NCBI GenBank assembly: GCA_965223725.1
Contig: CBDCXE010000005.1
Location: 1-64,000, forward strand
Reading direction: 5' to 3'
Source of the DNA: CBDCXE01 sp965223725 [NCBI: Nitrospinota bacterium]
GTDB lineage: Bacteria; Nitrospinota_A; UBA7883
Length of the DNA stretch: 64,000 bases
The translations under genes were made by a program, and so were the position numbers. This document shows positions 34,481 through 45,483 of this stretch, in pieces (the stretch's first letter is position 1; each line of letters opens with the position of its first letter). The notes beneath the pieces were generated by a model that was not told where the DNA came from, did no database searches, and was given only the letters and a program-made list of their open reading frames with translations.

Positions 34481-34786
34481 ATGTCGCTGACTGTTAACCA
34501 TTTTTTGATACTGGCCGCCATACTGTTTTCCATCGGCGCTGTGGGTGTGTTCACCCGGCGCAACATTATCGTGGTGATGATGTGTATAGAGCTTATGTTG
34601 AACGCGGTCAACCTGACGTTTATTTCGTTTTCATATTTCCTGAACGATATGACCGGCCATGTGTTCGTGTTTATGGTGATGGCCGTGGCGGCGGCGGAGG
34701 CGGCCGTGGGGCTGGCCATCGCGCTGGCGCTGTTTAAAAACCGAGAGACTGTTGACGTGGACCAGGTCAACCTGATGAAAGGTTAA
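34481..34786 (+). CDS. nuoK: NADH-quinone oxidoreductase subunit K
   Basis: 101 aa, three helices. GVFTRRNIIVVMMCIELMLN contains the conserved Glu of TM2, and VFVFMVMAVAAAEAAVGLAI contains the TM3 Glu; both lie on the proton path. It starts 8 nt after nuoJ. Confidence 0.96.
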   Translation: MSLTVNHFLILAAILFSIGAVGVFTRRNIIVVMMCIELMLNAVNLTFISFSYFLNDMTGHVFVFMVMAVAAAEAAVGLAIALALFKNRETVDVDQVNLMKG

Positions 34787-34843
34787 CCGCAAAAGACATG
34801 AGAAAAATGGCGACATTGGATAGTGTGATAAGAGGAGCTGGCC

Positions 34844-36799
34844 ATGTGGGGGCTTGAGCATATCTGGTGGGTAGTGTTCCTGCCGCTGATCGGGTCCATA
34901 ATAAACGGCCTGTTCGGCTATAAAATATCGAAAAACTGGGTGACGTTCTGGGCGGTCGGGTCCACCGGGTTGTCGTTCCTGATCGCGTTGTGCGCCTTTG
35001 CCGGGCTGCTGTCGCTCGACCCGGCGAACCGGGTATACGAAAACGTATTGTTCACCTGGATCCAGGCCGGCTCGTTCACAGCCGAAGCGGGTATACAAAT
35101 CGATCCGCTCTCCGGCGTATTCTTGCTTATTGTGACCGGGGTTGGGTTTCTGATCCATGTCTATTCGGTCGGTTACATGAGCCATGAAGCGGCATATTCC
35201 CGGTATTTTTCATATCTAAACCTTTTCATGTTCTCGATGTTGCTGCTGGTGCTGGGCAACAACTTCCTGCTCATGTTCATAGGTTGGGAGGGTGTTGGGC
35301 TCTGCTCCTACCTGCTGATCGGATATTACTACGAAAAAGACTCCGCCTCCGACGCTGGCAAGAAAGCGTTTGTGGTCAACAGGATCGGCGATTTCGGCTT
35401 CCTGCTGGCGATGATGTGGATATTCTGGACCTTCGGGTCGATCGATTATACGACGGTATTCCCGATGGCGCATGAGAAGCTGGCGGTGGGCGGCCTGGCG
35501 GTGACCGGGATCACACTGCTGCTGTTCCTGGGCGCAACCGGTAAATCGGCGCAGATACCGCTCTATACATGGCTGCCGGACGCCATGGAGGGCCCGACCC
35601 CCGTATCGGCGCTGATCCATGCGGCCACCATGGTGACTGCGGGCGTGTATATGGTGGCGCGTTGTAATGCGTTGTTCAACCTGGCGCCGACCACGATGAT
35701 GGTTGTGGCGCTTATCGGGGCGCTGACCGCTCTGTTCGCGGCGACCATGGGGCTATATCAGACAGATATCAAACGGGTGCTGGCCTATTCCACCGTGTCG
35801 CAGCTTGGCTATATGTTCCTGGCTTGTGGGGTGGGGGCGTATGTGGCGGCGGTGTTCCATGTGATGACCCATGCTTTTTTCAAGGCCTGTCTTTTTCTTG
35901 GCTCCGGTTCGGTGATCCACGGCATGTCTGGTGAGCAGGATGTGCGGCAGATGGGCGGGCTGGAGGATAAGATGCCGAGGACCAGCTGGACATTCTGGAT
36001 ATCTTGCCTGGCGATCGCCGGCATTCCGATATTCTCCGGCTTTTTCTCCAAAGATGAAATTTTGCTGAGCGCCTATGTGGGGCATACGCCTGGTAATATT
36101 ATCTTTTGGGCCATGGCCACGGCGGCGGCGTTTATAACAGCGTTTTATATGTTCCGGTTGTATCACCTGACCTTTTCGCGGGAGCTGCGGGCGGAGGACC
36201 AGTATGTGCGCGACCATGTGCACGAGTCGCCAGGCAGCATGACCTGGCCGCTTATTATCCTGGCCGGGCTGGCGACGGTGGGCGGATTTTTGGGCATCCC
36301 GGAAGTTTTCATAAAGCATGGGCATACGTTATCCAACTTCCTGGCGCCGGTGTTCCACACCCATGGCGCGCCGGAGCATCCGCATGTATCGGCCATGCTG
36401 GAGATCTCCCTGATGGCGTTTTCGGTGGTGGTGGCGGTGGTCGGCATCCTGATGGCGCGGCACTTTTATCTGAACAATCCGGAAGCGGCGGATGAATGGG
36501 CCCAAAAAGAAGGCTTCATAAAAACAGCATATACGACAATCAAAAACAAATATTATGTCGACGAAATATATGACGCTATTATCGTGCGGCCCATTGTGGC
36601 TATATCCGACAGCTTTTTGTGGAAAATATTCGATGTGCAAATCATCGACGGGTTCGTTAACGCTGTGGGAAGCATAGTCAAGGATCTGCACGGATTTGCC
36701 AGCAGGACACAGACCGGGATGGTGCGAAACTATGCCACGGCGATGGTGTTCGGTGGCATATTTTTCGTCGGGCTCTGGCTCTTAACGGGGGGGAACTAG
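34844..36799 (+). CDS. nuoL: NADH-quinone oxidoreductase subunit L
   Basis: 651 aa, the distal antiporter-like pump subunit with the long lateral helix. Signatures: GWEGVGLCSYLLIGYYYEK, PLYTWLPDAMEGPTPVSALI, HAATMVTAGVYMVAR, and HAFFKACLFLGSGSVIH. The C-terminal part (DEIYDAIIVRPI) precedes the last helix. AGGAG lies before the ATG. The 57-nt gap after nuoK is free of other signals. Confidence 0.97.
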   Translation: MWGLEHIWWVVFLPLIGSIINGLFGYKISKNWVTFWAVGSTGLSFLIALCAFAGLLSLDPANRVYENVLFTWIQAGSFTAEAGIQIDPLSGVFLLIVTGVGFLIHVYSVGYMSHEAAYSRYFSYLNLFMFSMLLLVLGNNFLLMFIGWEGVGLCSYLLIGYYYEKDSASDAGKKAFVVNRIGDFGFLLAMMWIFWTFGSIDYTTVFPMAHEKLAVGGLAVTGITLLLFLGATGKSAQIPLYTWLPDAMEGPTPVSALIHAATMVTAGVYMVARCNALFNLAPTTMMVVALIGALTALFAATMGLYQTDIKRVLAYSTVSQLGYMFLACGVGAYVAAVFHVMTHAFFKACLFLGSGSVIHGMSGEQDVRQMGGLEDKMPRTSWTFWISCLAIAGIPIFSGFFSKDEILLSAYVGHTPGNIIFWAMATAAAFITAFYMFRLYHLTFSRELRAEDQYVRDHVHESPGSMTWPLIILAGLATVGGFLGIPEVFIKHGHTLSNFLAPVFHTHGAPEHPHVSAMLEISLMAFSVVVAVVGILMARHFYLNNPEAADEWAQKEGFIKTAYTTIKNKYYVDEIYDAIIVRPIVAISDSFLWKIFDVQIIDGFVNAVGSIVKDLHGFASRTQTGMVRNYATAMVFGGIFFVGLWLLTGGN

Positions 36800-36805
36800 A
36801 CGACC

Positions 36806-38374
36806 ATGGGTTCATTTCCGATACTTAGCCTGTTAACGTTCATCCCGCTGGCTGGCGCGCTGATCCTGCTGTTTGTCGATAAAGAAAACAAAGGGCTGAT
36901 CCGGGGGACTGCTTTTACTATCACAGTGGTTAATCTACTGCTGTCACTGCCGCTCTATTTCAACTTTCAACAGACGCATGAGATGCAGTTTGTGGAAAAA
37001 TATGAGTGGATACCCGATTTTGGCGCCTATTACCATATGGGCATCGACGGCATATCGATGTTTCTTATTATCCTGACCACGCTGACCTGCGCCATTTGCG
37101 TTGCCAGCACCTGGTCGGCGATCGACAAGCATGTTAAAGAGTTCCAGATATCATTGCTGGTGCTGGAGACCGGTATGATCGGTGTTTTCTGCGCGCTCGA
37201 CTTCCTGCTGTTTTATGTATTCTGGGAGCTGATGCTGATCCCGATGTATCTGATGATCGGTGTGTGGGGCGGCCAGCGGCGGATATACGCGGCGGTCAAG
37301 TTTTTCCTCTATACCATGTTCGGCTCCGTGCTGATGCTGGTGGCGATCATATGGCTCTATTTCCATAACTATAACGTGACCGGGCAGTACGACCTGAGCA
37401 TCCTGGCCTATCACGGGTTGAGCATAGCGCCCGAGGCGCAGTTCTGGTTGTTCATGGCGTTCTTCATAGCGTTCGCCATCAAGGTCCCGATGTTTCCGTT
37501 CCACACTTGGCTGCCGGACGCCCATGTGGAGGCGCCCACCGCCGGGTCGGTGATCCTGGCCGGCATATTGCTGAAAATGGGCACGTACGGATTTCTCCGG
37601 TTTTCGTTGCCGATATTCCCGGATGCTACTGTGGCCGCCATGGGCTGGATTGGTTGGCTGGCGGTTATCGGGATAATATACGGCGCCCTGGTTGCGATGG
37701 TGCAGCCGGATATAAAAAAGCTGGTGGCCTATTCATCGGTGAGCCATCTGGGGTTTGTGATGCTGGGCATCTTCGCGCTGAATGTGCAGGCGATCGAGGG
37801 TGGAATATTGCAGATGATTAACCATGGCATATCCACCGGCGCGCTGTTCCTTGCGGTGGGTGTGTTGTACGAGCGGCGGCATACGCGCCTGATTACAGAG
37901 TATGGAGGGATCACTAAAAGGATGCCGATATTCGCGGCGATATTCATGATCGTTACTCTCTCATCCATCGGACTGCCGGGGTTGAACGGGTTTGTGGGTG
38001 AGTTTCTGATATTGCTGGGCGCGTGGCAGACCAATAAACTGCTGACGATACTGGCCACCTCCGGTGTGATCTTCGCCGCGGTTTATATGTTGTGGATGTT
38101 CCAGCGGGTGATGTTTGGCGAGATTACCAACCCGGAAAATGAGAAGCTGAAGGATGTGAACCTGCGGGAGATCGCATATTTCGCTCCGCTGATATTTTTC
38201 ATATTCCTGCTGGGTGTATACCCGACACCGTTTATAAAAAAGATGGAGCCGACCGTGGAGCATCTGGTCCAACAGGTGGAAGTGGCCAAAATCAGAAATG
38301 CGAGTGGGCCCAAGCTGGGGAAGAAAGCGATAGTGGGTACGAAAGTGAAACATGATGGGCGAGGTGTGAAATGA
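36806..38374 (+). CDS. nuoM: NADH-quinone oxidoreductase subunit M
   Basis: 522 aa antiporter-like pump subunit with about 14 helices. Signatures: [18 protein letters not shown] with the key Glu, [37 protein letters not shown]. The C-terminal tail is Lys/Gly-rich. The stop overlaps nuoN (ATGA). Confidence 0.97.
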   Translation: MGSFPILSLLTFIPLAGALILLFVDKENKGLIRGTAFTITVVNLLLSLPLYFNFQQTHEMQFVEKYEWIPDFGAYYHMGIDGISMFLIILTTLTCAICVASTWSAIDKHVKEFQISLLVLETGMIGVFCALDFLLFYVFWELMLIPMYLMIGVWGGQRRIYAAVKFFLYTMFGSVLMLVAIIWLYFHNYNVTGQYDLSILAYHGLSIAPEAQFWLFMAFFIAFAIKVPMFPFHTWLPDAHVEAPTAGSVILAGILLKMGTYGFLRFSLPIFPDATVAAMGWIGWLAVIGIIYGALVAMVQPDIKKLVAYSSVSHLGFVMLGIFALNVQAIEGGILQMINHGISTGALFLAVGVLYERRHTRLITEYGGITKRMPIFAAIFMIVTLSSIGLPGLNGFVGEFLILLGAWQTNKLLTILATSGVIFAAVYMLWMFQRVMFGEITNPENEKLKDVNLREIAYFAPLIFFIFLLGVYPTPFIKKMEPTVEHLVQQVEVAKIRNASGPKLGKKAIVGTKVKHDGRGVK

Positions 38375-39825
38375 CAAACATACCGATGCCTGATATAAAA
38401 CTTTCCGCCATAGGTCCGGAGATGGTGTTGGTCATCACCGCGATGGTTGTGCTGGTCATGGAAGTGTTCGCGGCGAAAAAGGGGAAGGACCATCTGGCCT
38501 ATCTCTCCTTGCTTGGCGTGCTGGCCGCGTCGGCGTTGACCATGAAGCTGCAGGGCGACGCGTGGACCACCTTTTCCGGTATGTATGTGGTCGATAACTT
38601 CGGCATGTTTTTCAAGCTGATCTGCCTGCTGGGGCTGGGGATGACGATCCTGGTCTCCGTCAAATATAATCAGGATGAAGGCATCGACGCCGGCGAATAT
38701 TACGCCATGCTTCTGTTCGCCACATCCGGCATGTTCTTCATGATATCCGGATCGGACATGATCACGATATTCATGGGGCTGGAGGTGATGTCGATCGCGC
38801 TGTATATCCTGGCCGGGTATACCCGTGCCCGGACGCTCTCCAACGAAGCGTCGATGAAATATTTTATACTGGGCGCGGTTTCGTCCGCGATATTGCTGTA
38901 TGGCATGGCGCTTATGTATGGCGCCACCGGGTCGACCAAGCTGGAGGCGATCGGCGCGGCGATTTCTGCTGATTCCGTCAACATAAATGTACTGATCCTT
39001 GGCGCTGTCCTGATGTTGGTCGGATTTGGGTTCAAGGTGGCCGCTGTGCCGTTTCATATGTGGACGCCTGATGTATATCAGGGCGCGCCGGCCCCGGTGA
39101 CCGGGTTCATGTCCGCCGGGCCGAAGGCGGCTGCGTTCGCTGCGTTTCTGCGGGTGTTCAACGAGGCGTTGCCCGCACTGCAGGCCGACTGGTGGGTGTT
39201 GATATGGATTTTAGCCGTGTTAACAATGACCTTGGGCAACCTGGCGGCGCTGATGCAAAACGATGTGAAGCGGATGCTTGCATACTCCTCTATTGCCCAT
39301 GCAGGTTATATACTGGTCGGGTTTGTGGCCGGGGGCGAGCTGGGCTCATCATCTATCCTGTTCTACATGCTGGTCTATACGTTCATGAACATCGGCGCGT
39401 TCGCTGTGGTCACTGTGGTATCAAGAGCGGGTGAGAAGAAAACCGCCATCTCCGACTATACCGGATTGGGCTACAAATATCCGTTGATGGCCATCGTGCT
39501 GGTGATTTTTCTGTTCGCGCTAGCTGGTATACCACCGACATCTGGTTTCATGGGCAAGCTATATATCTTCCTGGCTGCGCTAAAGCAGGGTTACGTTTTC
39601 CTTGCGATCATTGCAGTGCTCAACTCTGTTGTATCGGTCTATTATTATTTACGGCTCTCTGTGGTGATGTATATGCGTGATGAGAAAGCCGAGGATCTGC
39701 CAGCGCTTAATTTCGCCCCATCACTCGTTGCCGCGTTGGCCATTGCGGTATACGGTTCCCTTTGGCTAGGCGTCGCGCCCGCCGGTTATATCGCCTTCGC
39801 CGAGGCCGCCTTTCTGGCGCCGTAA
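38371..39825 (+). CDS. nuoN: NADH-quinone oxidoreductase subunit N
   Basis: 484 aa, the third antiporter-like subunit and last gene of the operon. Signatures: [58 protein letters not shown] and a terminal [10 protein letters not shown]. Downstream, 39826-39966 shows no clear terminator. Confidence 0.97.
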   Translation: MTNIPMPDIKLSAIGPEMVLVITAMVVLVMEVFAAKKGKDHLAYLSLLGVLAASALTMKLQGDAWTTFSGMYVVDNFGMFFKLICLLGLGMTILVSVKYNQDEGIDAGEYYAMLLFATSGMFFMISGSDMITIFMGLEVMSIALYILAGYTRARTLSNEASMKYFILGAVSSAILLYGMALMYGATGSTKLEAIGAAISADSVNINVLILGAVLMLVGFGFKVAAVPFHMWTPDVYQGAPAPVTGFMSAGPKAAAFAAFLRVFNEALPALQADWWVLIWILAVLTMTLGNLAALMQNDVKRMLAYSSIAHAGYILVGFVAGGELGSSSILFYMLVYTFMNIGAFAVVTVVSRAGEKKTAISDYTGLGYKYPLMAIVLVIFLFALAGIPPTSGFMGKLYIFLAALKQGYVFLAIIAVLNSVVSVYYYLRLSVVMYMRDEKAEDLPALNFAPSLVAALAIAVYGSLWLGVAPAGYIAFAEAAFLAP

Positions 39826-39966
39826 CGGTTACCCCATACTCTTTACACAAATACTTTTGTATAGCTGGTTGCGCCTGGGGCCATACTAAAGTCCGGCGAT
39901 CTCCCTCCGATATACTGGCAAGAGTTTAATTACGCTGTATATATATTTTGAATAAATGTAATAGTT

Positions 39967-40149
39967 ATGTTGATACAAAACTTTGACGACAACCTCTATC
40001 AGTCGGTCTTATCGGTGATATACGACACGCCGGATGTCCGCCTGCATTTAATTACATCGTTAAAAATCGAAAACGGCGAATATTATGCTCATGGCTACAT
40101 AATCGCGGAAAAGATTGTCGAGGACGCGCGATGGCTACAGAAACATTAA
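39967..40149 (+). CDS. Small hypothetical protein
   Basis: 60 aa, beginning MLIQNFDDNLYQSVLSVIYD. It has a mixed alpha/beta-looking composition and no known family. The upstream region is AT-rich with no clear ribosome-binding site. It fills most of the 335-nt gap between nuoN and the convergent M16 peptidase gene, and codon use is unremarkable. It may be real or chance. Confidence 0.35.
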   Translation: MLIQNFDDNLYQSVLSVIYDTPDVRLHLITSLKIENGEYYAHGYIIAEKIVEDARWLQKH

Positions 40150-40160
40150 GGGCGCCGACT

Positions 40161-41405
40161 CTAGCAGTTTTGCTGGTGGCCTGACTTGTCGAACGGGCCC
40201 AGCACGATTGTCTGGAACGCTTTTTTCGCGAACAGATCCCCCGCCAGGCCCAGCACATTTTCCGGTGTGACCGATTTCACCTCCTCGAGCATCTGGTCCA
40301 GCGTATAGGTCTGGCCAAAATAGAGCTTCTGATACGCGATTTGCGACACCCGCGCGCCCAGCGACTCAAACGACATCCGCAGATTGTCGCAGTTCTGGAT
40401 TATCGCGCGTTCAACTTCTGCAGCGGATGGTTCCGTCTGGCTGATTATGTTAATTTCGTTTTCCACAATTTCCATCAGGTTGCACAGCGCTTCCGGCGCG
40501 CATGCGGAATAGACGCCGAACAAGCCGGTCTCCAGGTATTGATCGTAGAAGCTATGGATGGAATAGGCCAGGCCCCGTTTCTCCCGCACATTTTGGAAAA
40601 GGCGGGAAGAGACGGAACCACCCAATATGGTGCTCAGGATCGCAAGTTCGTTTCGTTTGGCATGGGTCACACCCAGGCCATCGGCGCCAATGATCACGTG
40701 CGCCTGCTCGGTCGGCTTGCTGATGGTTTTTTTGCCGGTATTGAAGGGTGGTTTTTCCAGAGTTCTTTGCGCGGAGCAGCTATCCAGTTTGCCGAAAAAC
40801 TTTTCCACAAGGGAGGTGAGCTGATCGAGCTTGATATCACCGCACGCTGTTATCACGATGCCCGGCGGCCGGTAATACTGTTGTCTTATGCCCAGCAGGT
40901 CGTCCCGGGTGATCGAGCGTATGGTCTCTTGCATGCCGGTTATCAGTCGGCCCAATGGGTGGCCGGGCCATACGGCGGGGTATAGCGCGTCATAGATATA
41001 GTCGGAGGGGCTGTCCTCCACGGCGCTCATCTCCTCCAGGATAACGGACCGCTCATGCTCTATCTCATCTTCAGGGAAGATGGAATTGAGGGTGAGGTCG
41101 GCGATCAGGTCAAACGCCTGCTCTAGCCGCTTGCTGACAACCCTGCCGGAATAGCAGGTGATCTCTCTGGAAGTAAACGCGTCGATATGCCCGCCCAGCG
41201 AGTCGATCTCGATGGCGATATCGGCGGTGGACCGCTCCTCCGTTCCCTTGAACACCAGGTGCTCAAGGAAATGGAACAGCCCCGATTTGTCGTCCGGCTC
41301 GTCGCGGGAGCCGGCGAATATCCATACGCCGAACGATACCGATTTAAAAAACGGTATCGTCTCGCAAAGAACCGGGATATCGTTAACGTCGGTTGTTTCT
41401 ATCAC
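40161..41405 (-). CDS. M16 family zinc metallopeptidase (processing-peptidase-like)
   Basis: 415 aa from a GTG at 41405. The inverted zinc motif HFLEHLVFKG (HXXEH) lies near residue 48, with the second-shell Glu about 75 residues later (SVILEEMSAVEDSPSDY). LAYSIHSFYDQYLETGLFGVY follows in the second domain. Single-unit M16 proteins of this size often follow pnp (for example YmxG/MlpA). The start is uncertain because the frame stays open into pnp to 41543. The GTG gives VIETTDVNDIPVLCETIP, matching the family N-terminus, with a 23-nt overlap of pnp. Confidence 0.88.
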   Translation of the reverse strand: MIETTDVNDIPVLCETIPFFKSVSFGVWIFAGSRDEPDDKSGLFHFLEHLVFKGTEERSTADIAIEIDSLGGHIDAFTSREITCYSGRVVSKRLEQAFDLIADLTLNSIFPEDEIEHERSVILEEMSAVEDSPSDYIYDALYPAVWPGHPLGRLITGMQETIRSITRDDLLGIRQQYYRPPGIVITACGDIKLDQLTSLVEKFFGKLDSCSAQRTLEKPPFNTGKKTISKPTEQAHVIIGADGLGVTHAKRNELAILSTILGGSVSSRLFQNVREKRGLAYSIHSFYDQYLETGLFGVYSACAPEALCNLMEIVENEINIISQTEPSAAEVERAIIQNCDNLRMSFESLGARVSQIAYQKLYFGQTYTLDQMLEEVKSVTPENVLGLAGDLFAKKAFQTIVLGPFDKSGHQQNC

Positions 41406-43578
41406 CTCGGCCCCGTGGCGGCCTCCTGCCAGAATCAGAAGAGGGGCGCCTTGGCCGGTCGGATGTGGGAGGAGGCGTTGTGATCTCCTTGTCGGTTCCT
41501 TCCACCGCTTCTTTATAAGAGAGGCGGACCTTGCCATGGCCATCGACTTCGATAACTTTCACAGGTATCTCGTCGCCTTCTGCGAACACGTCTTCCATAT
41601 GGTTGATGCGGAAGTTGGCGACCTGGCTGATATGGCACAACCCTTCAGTGCCGGGGAAGATCTCCACAAACGCGCCGAAGTCGGTGATCCTTCGGATGAT
41701 GCCGTCATATATCTTGCCCACCTCGGCCTCCTGCAGGATATTGTCCACCATGGCGATGGCGACGTTCAGTTTCTCCGCGTCGGGCGAGAAAATCTTGACG
41801 GTGCCGTCATCCTGCACATCCATCTGCGCGCCAGATTCGGCCACGATATTTTTTATGATTTTGCCACCCGGGCCGATCAGCTCCCGGATTTTATCTTGAT
41901 GGACCTTCAATGTATGAATGCGAGGAGCGTTTTTGTTAAGGTCATCCCGTGGCGCGGCCATAGCCTTGTCCATTTCATCCAGGATATGCATCCGGCCTTC
42001 TTTGGCCTGCTCCAGCGCCTGCTTCATTAATTCTACGGTCAATCCTTTTACTTTGATATCCATCTGGACAGCGTTGATCCCCTCGCGGGTGCCAGCCACC
42101 TTGAAGTCCATATCACCGATGGCGTCTTCCATGCCAAGGATATCGGAGAGGATGGCGGTCTTGTCGTCCTCTTTCACCAGCCCCATGGCGATGCCGGCGA
42201 CGGCCGCCTTGATCGGCACCCCGGCGTCCATCAGGCTCAGCGAAGCGCCGCAAACGGTGGCCATGGATGAAGAGCCGTTCGATTCCAGAATCTCTGACAC
42301 GACCCGGACGGTGTAAGGGAACTCTTCATTTGTCGGGATCATCGGCTCGATGGCCCGCTCCGCCAGGGCGCCATGCCCGATCTCTCTTCTGCCAGGGCCG
42401 GATATACGTTTGACCTCGCCCACACAAAACGGCGGGAAGTTATAGTGCAGATAAAACGTTCTCATGGAGCGGCCTTCCAGATTGTCCAGCGTCAGCTCGT
42501 CCATGCTGGTGCCCAGGGTGGTGGTGACCAGCGCCTGCGTCTCGCCCCGGGTGAACAGGGCGGAGCCGTGGGTCCTGGGCAGCGCGTCCACCGCGATCTG
42601 GATATCGCGAACGGTGTTCAACGCCCGGCCATCCACACGGATGCCTTCATCCAGCGCCATGTTGCGGACGAACTTTTTCTGCACTGTGCTGAAAGCTTCC
42701 TTGTAGGCGGTCTTCCTGGCGCTGTCGTCATCATCGCCCATGATCTGCTCGATGGCTTCGTTACGCAGTTTTTTCAGCGCCGCGCTCCGTTTCATCTTGC
42801 CTTCGGTCATCAAGGTCTCTTTCAGCGAGCCTTCCACCTTGGCGCGGATCTCTTCCACCTCCGGGCCTTCAGGGGCAGGTTCCATTTCCATTTTCGGTTT
42901 GCCCAGCTTGGATGTCAGCTCCACCTGCATGGCGCAAATTTTCTTTATCCATTCATGGCCAAACTCCAGGGCGGCGATTAAATCGTCTTCCAGCACTTCG
43001 TTTCCGCCACCTTCCACCATCACCAGCGACTCTTCCGTGCCCGCCAGCAGCAGGTTGATATCACAGGTTTCTATCTGTTCTATGGTCGGGTTGCAGACCA
43101 GCTCGCCATCCACCCTGCAGATTCTTACGCCAGATATAGGTGTCGTGAACGGCAGATGGGAGATCATGAGGCTGGCCGAGGCGGCGGTGATGGCCAGTGA
43201 AGCTGTCTCGTGCTCATGGTCGAAGGAGAGCGGGTTGATAATCACCTGTGTTTCGTTGCTGTATCCATCGGCGAACATCGGCCGGATGGTCCTGTCGGTC
43301 AATCGGGAGATCAGGGTCTCCCGGTCGGAGGGCCTGGCTTCCCGCTTGAAAAAGCCGCCCGGTATTCTGCCGGCGGCCGCTGTCCTGTCTCTGTAATCCA
43401 CCGTAAGTGGGAGAAAATCAACATCTTCCCGTCCGCTGTCTTCTGCTGATACGGCGCACAGGATCATTGTCTCTTCAAAGCCAACCACCGTCGATCCAGC
43501 GGCTTGTTTGGCCAGAATGCCGCTTTCTATAAACATTATTTTTTCGCCTAGTTGTAGTTCTACTCTTTCCGCTTGCAT
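41383..43578 (-). CDS. pnp: Polynucleotide phosphorylase
   Basis: 731 aa: two RNase PH domains (GRIPGGFFKREARPSDRETL in the first; DILGMEDAIGDMDFKVAGTR with active-site Asp in the second), then KH (IRELIGPGGKIIKNI) and S1 (GIIRRITDFGAFVEIFPGTEGL). It degrades RNA 3'-5' phosphorolytically. The tail is Arg/Pro/Gly-rich. It lies downstream of rpsO, the near-universal order, and upstream of the M16 gene. Confidence 0.97.
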   Translation of the reverse strand: MQAERVELQLGEKIMFIESGILAKQAAGSTVVGFEETMILCAVSAEDSGREDVDFLPLTVDYRDRTAAAGRIPGGFFKREARPSDRETLISRLTDRTIRPMFADGYSNETQVIINPLSFDHEHETASLAITAASASLMISHLPFTTPISGVRICRVDGELVCNPTIEQIETCDINLLLAGTEESLVMVEGGGNEVLEDDLIAALEFGHEWIKKICAMQVELTSKLGKPKMEMEPAPEGPEVEEIRAKVEGSLKETLMTEGKMKRSAALKKLRNEAIEQIMGDDDDSARKTAYKEAFSTVQKKFVRNMALDEGIRVDGRALNTVRDIQIAVDALPRTHGSALFTRGETQALVTTTLGTSMDELTLDNLEGRSMRTFYLHYNFPPFCVGEVKRISGPGRREIGHGALAERAIEPMIPTNEEFPYTVRVVSEILESNGSSSMATVCGASLSLMDAGVPIKAAVAGIAMGLVKEDDKTAILSDILGMEDAIGDMDFKVAGTREGINAVQMDIKVKGLTVELMKQALEQAKEGRMHILDEMDKAMAAPRDDLNKNAPRIHTLKVHQDKIRELIGPGGKIIKNIVAESGAQMDVQDDGTVKIFSPDAEKLNVAIAMVDNILQEAEVGKIYDGIIRRITDFGAFVEIFPGTEGLCHISQVANFRINHMEDVFAEGDEIPVKVIEVDGHGKVRLSYKEAVEGTDKEITTPPPTSDRPRRPSSDSGRRPPRGRGDRNNRR

Positions 43579-43647
43579 CTTAGATAGTTCCTTTTCTTAG
43601 TAATTGTGATTCCGCTAGTTTGGTGATATCAAGTCGTGTGAGGATTA

Positions 43648-43665
43648 CGCGCATGGTGATGCGCG
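43648..43665 (-). promoter_or_regulatory. Hairpin between rpsO and pnp
   Basis: CGCGCAT-4 nt-ATGCGCG forms a perfect 7-bp stem in the rpsO-pnp spacer. In other bacteria this spacer holds an RNase III-cut hairpin and terminator controlling pnp. No U-run follows on the minus strand, so processing rather than termination is likely. Confidence 0.45.
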
Positions 43666-43698
43666 AATTCGTGACGCCCAGTCAATGGACGACGCCCG

Positions 43699-43968
43699 TT
43701 ATCGGCGCAGTCCGAGGGCCTTGATAATTTCTTTGTAACGTTCCAGATCTTTTTTCTTAAGATAATCGAGCAATCTGCGTCGACGGTTGACCATCTTAAG
43801 CAAACCCCTGCGGGAATGGAAATCTTTTTTGTGCGATTTAAAATGTTCCGTCAGGTAAACAATGCGGTCCGTCAATAACGCAATCTGCACTTCCGGTGAT
43901 CCGGTGTCCGCATCGCTTGTCCGGAATTTTTCAATGGTGGATGCCTTCTGCTCTTTCAAGGCTGTCAT
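43699..43968 (-). CDS. rpsO: Ribosomal protein S15
   Basis: 89 aa, full length. Conserved segments: [39 protein letters not shown] and [16 protein letters not shown]. It binds 16S rRNA helix 22. AAGGGATT-type upstream sequence precedes the ATG. The 271 nt upstream (43969-44239) hold its promoter region and nothing else recognised. Confidence 0.97.
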   Translation of the reverse strand: MTALKEQKASTIEKFRTSDADTGSPEVQIALLTDRIVYLTEHFKSHKKDFHSRRGLLKMVNRRRRLLDYLKKKDLERYKEIIKALGLRR

Positions 43969-44239
43969 TTTTTCTTTAATCCCTTCTCAATATTTTTTTA
44001 ATTCTGGTAACCGATCGTTTATACCAGATTTCAATGGTTCTTGTAAAGTACTTTTGACGCAACACTCCAGCCACCCTTGAGGCGCTTCTGTTTTTGAGGG
44101 TCGATCGCATGCTCTGGGTAAAGGATTCCGCGATATTGCGTAAAATTTTGGTTCAAGTTTTTCGGATAAACACCGATCAGGAATAGTTGTTGTGATTTTT
44201 GAATTAAATTATCAAGTTATTCACTATCAGGTTTAATAG

Positions 44240-44710
44240 ATGAAAATAAAATGCCCCAATTGTTCCACAGCATACAGAGTTAATCTCGGCCCGATCTCCG
44301 AAAAGGGTAAGCATGTTAAGTGTTCTTCTTGTAACCACAGGTTTATCATCAATGCTGACGATTATCAGGAGTCGGAGCCGCTCAGCCCGGGAACTGACCC
44401 TAGCTCAGATGACAATTTGGCCATGTACAACAGTAATAACCGAGCTGGCCTTGATGATTCCAGCGAGCTCTCCATAGAGGTGCGGGCTTCAGCATTCGAA
44501 ATATCAGCAGGGGTGGAGGATGAACCTGACCTGGAAGATACTTTTGAGCAAACTGTTATAGAAACAACCCATTGGGAAGAGCCAGACGTTGCGGACGTAA
44601 ACCATGCGGAGTCAACATCAAATCTATGGCTGCAAGCTGCTTTAGCGATAATATTGGCGGTGATACTGCTGTTGGCGGCGCTTGGTGGGGTCTATTTGTA
44701 TAAACTATAA
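44240..44710 (+). CDS. Zinc-ribbon protein with C-terminal transmembrane helix
   Basis: 156 aa. The first 36 residues form an MJ0042-type zinc ribbon (CPNCSTAYRVN then KCSSCNHRF: two CXXC pairs). An acidic Ser/Asp/Glu-rich linker follows, then one C-terminal transmembrane helix (LWLQAALAIILAVILLLAAL). This layout is common in delta-type bacteria for regulators or scaffolds tethered to the inner membrane. The function is unknown. It is not obviously cotranscribed with pncA, 143 nt downstream. Confidence 0.8.
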   Translation: MKIKCPNCSTAYRVNLGPISEKGKHVKCSSCNHRFIINADDYQESEPLSPGTDPSSDDNLAMYNSNNRAGLDDSSELSIEVRASAFEISAGVEDEPDLEDTFEQTVIETTHWEEPDVADVNHAESTSNLWLQAALAIILAVILLLAALGGVYLYKL

Positions 44711-44853
44711 TTGACCAGTGAAAGCCATCGATAGTCAATATAACCAAGCCAGATTATTTTCTTTAACTGCTCACAAATCTTTGCCTTTATTCGGAAAGAG
44801 CAATATCATTGTTTTAAAACAACTTTTTATCAGAAACCCTCGGCGGGTCTGTT

Positions 44854-45483
44854 ATGAGAATAGATGACAATGACGCATTGCTGGTTATAGATGTACAAAA
44901 CGATTTTTGCCCCGGCGGCGCGCTGGAGGTTCCTGATGGAGACAGCGTCATCCCGGTCATCAACAAGGCTGCCCGGCTGTTCACCCATGTTATAATGACC
45001 CAGGACTGGCACCCAGGGGGCCATAGTTCATTCGCTTCGGTCTATGCTGATAAAGAGCCGTATGACATGGTGAAGCTCTCCTATGGCAAGCAGGTGTTAT
45101 GGCTGGATCATTGCGTCCAGGGGACGAATGGAGCCATGTTCCATCAAGATATCGATATACCTGATTGCAGACTGATTATTCGAAAGGGGTTTCGCCGCGA
45201 AGTCGACTCATACTCAGCCTTTATGGAGAACGACCACAAAACCGTAACAGGCCTTGCCGGATACTTGAATGAATGCGCTATCAATCGTGTTTTCATAACC
45301 GGCCTGGCCACCGATTTCTGCGTACAATACAGCGCGATGGACGCTGTTGACGCCGGTTTTACCGTAATGGTTATAGAGGATGGATGTCGAGGGATCGATA
45401 TTGACGGATCGGTAAATGCCGCATGGGACAATATGTTAGCCAAGGGTGTCGGCAGGATCAATTCGACCGGGCTGGGGCGATGA
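44854..45483 (+). CDS. pncA: Nicotinamidase
   Basis: 209 aa. It hydrolyses nicotinamide to nicotinate for NAD salvage. The catalytic triad is visible: Asp13 (VIDVQNDFCPGG), Lys111 (IIRKGF) and Cys156 (GLATDFCVQYSAMDA). The metal site is Asp51/His53/His57 (TQDWHPGGH). The stop overlaps the pncB start (ATGA), so the two steps of salvage are translationally coupled. Confidence 0.93.
   Translation: MRIDDNDALLVIDVQNDFCPGGALEVPDGDSVIPVINKAARLFTHVIMTQDWHPGGHSSFASVYADKEPYDMVKLSYGKQVLWLDHCVQGTNGAMFHQDIDIPDCRLIIRKGFRREVDSYSAFMENDHKTVTGLAGYLNECAINRVFITGLATDFCVQYSAMDAVDAGFTVMVIEDGCRGIDIDGSVNAAWDNMLAKGVGRINSTGLGR

Noticed and set aside
44710-44739. ATTGAC-N18-GTCAAT inverted repeat before pncA
   Set aside because: Short arms with a long spacer, far from the start codon and without a second copy; chance cannot be excluded.
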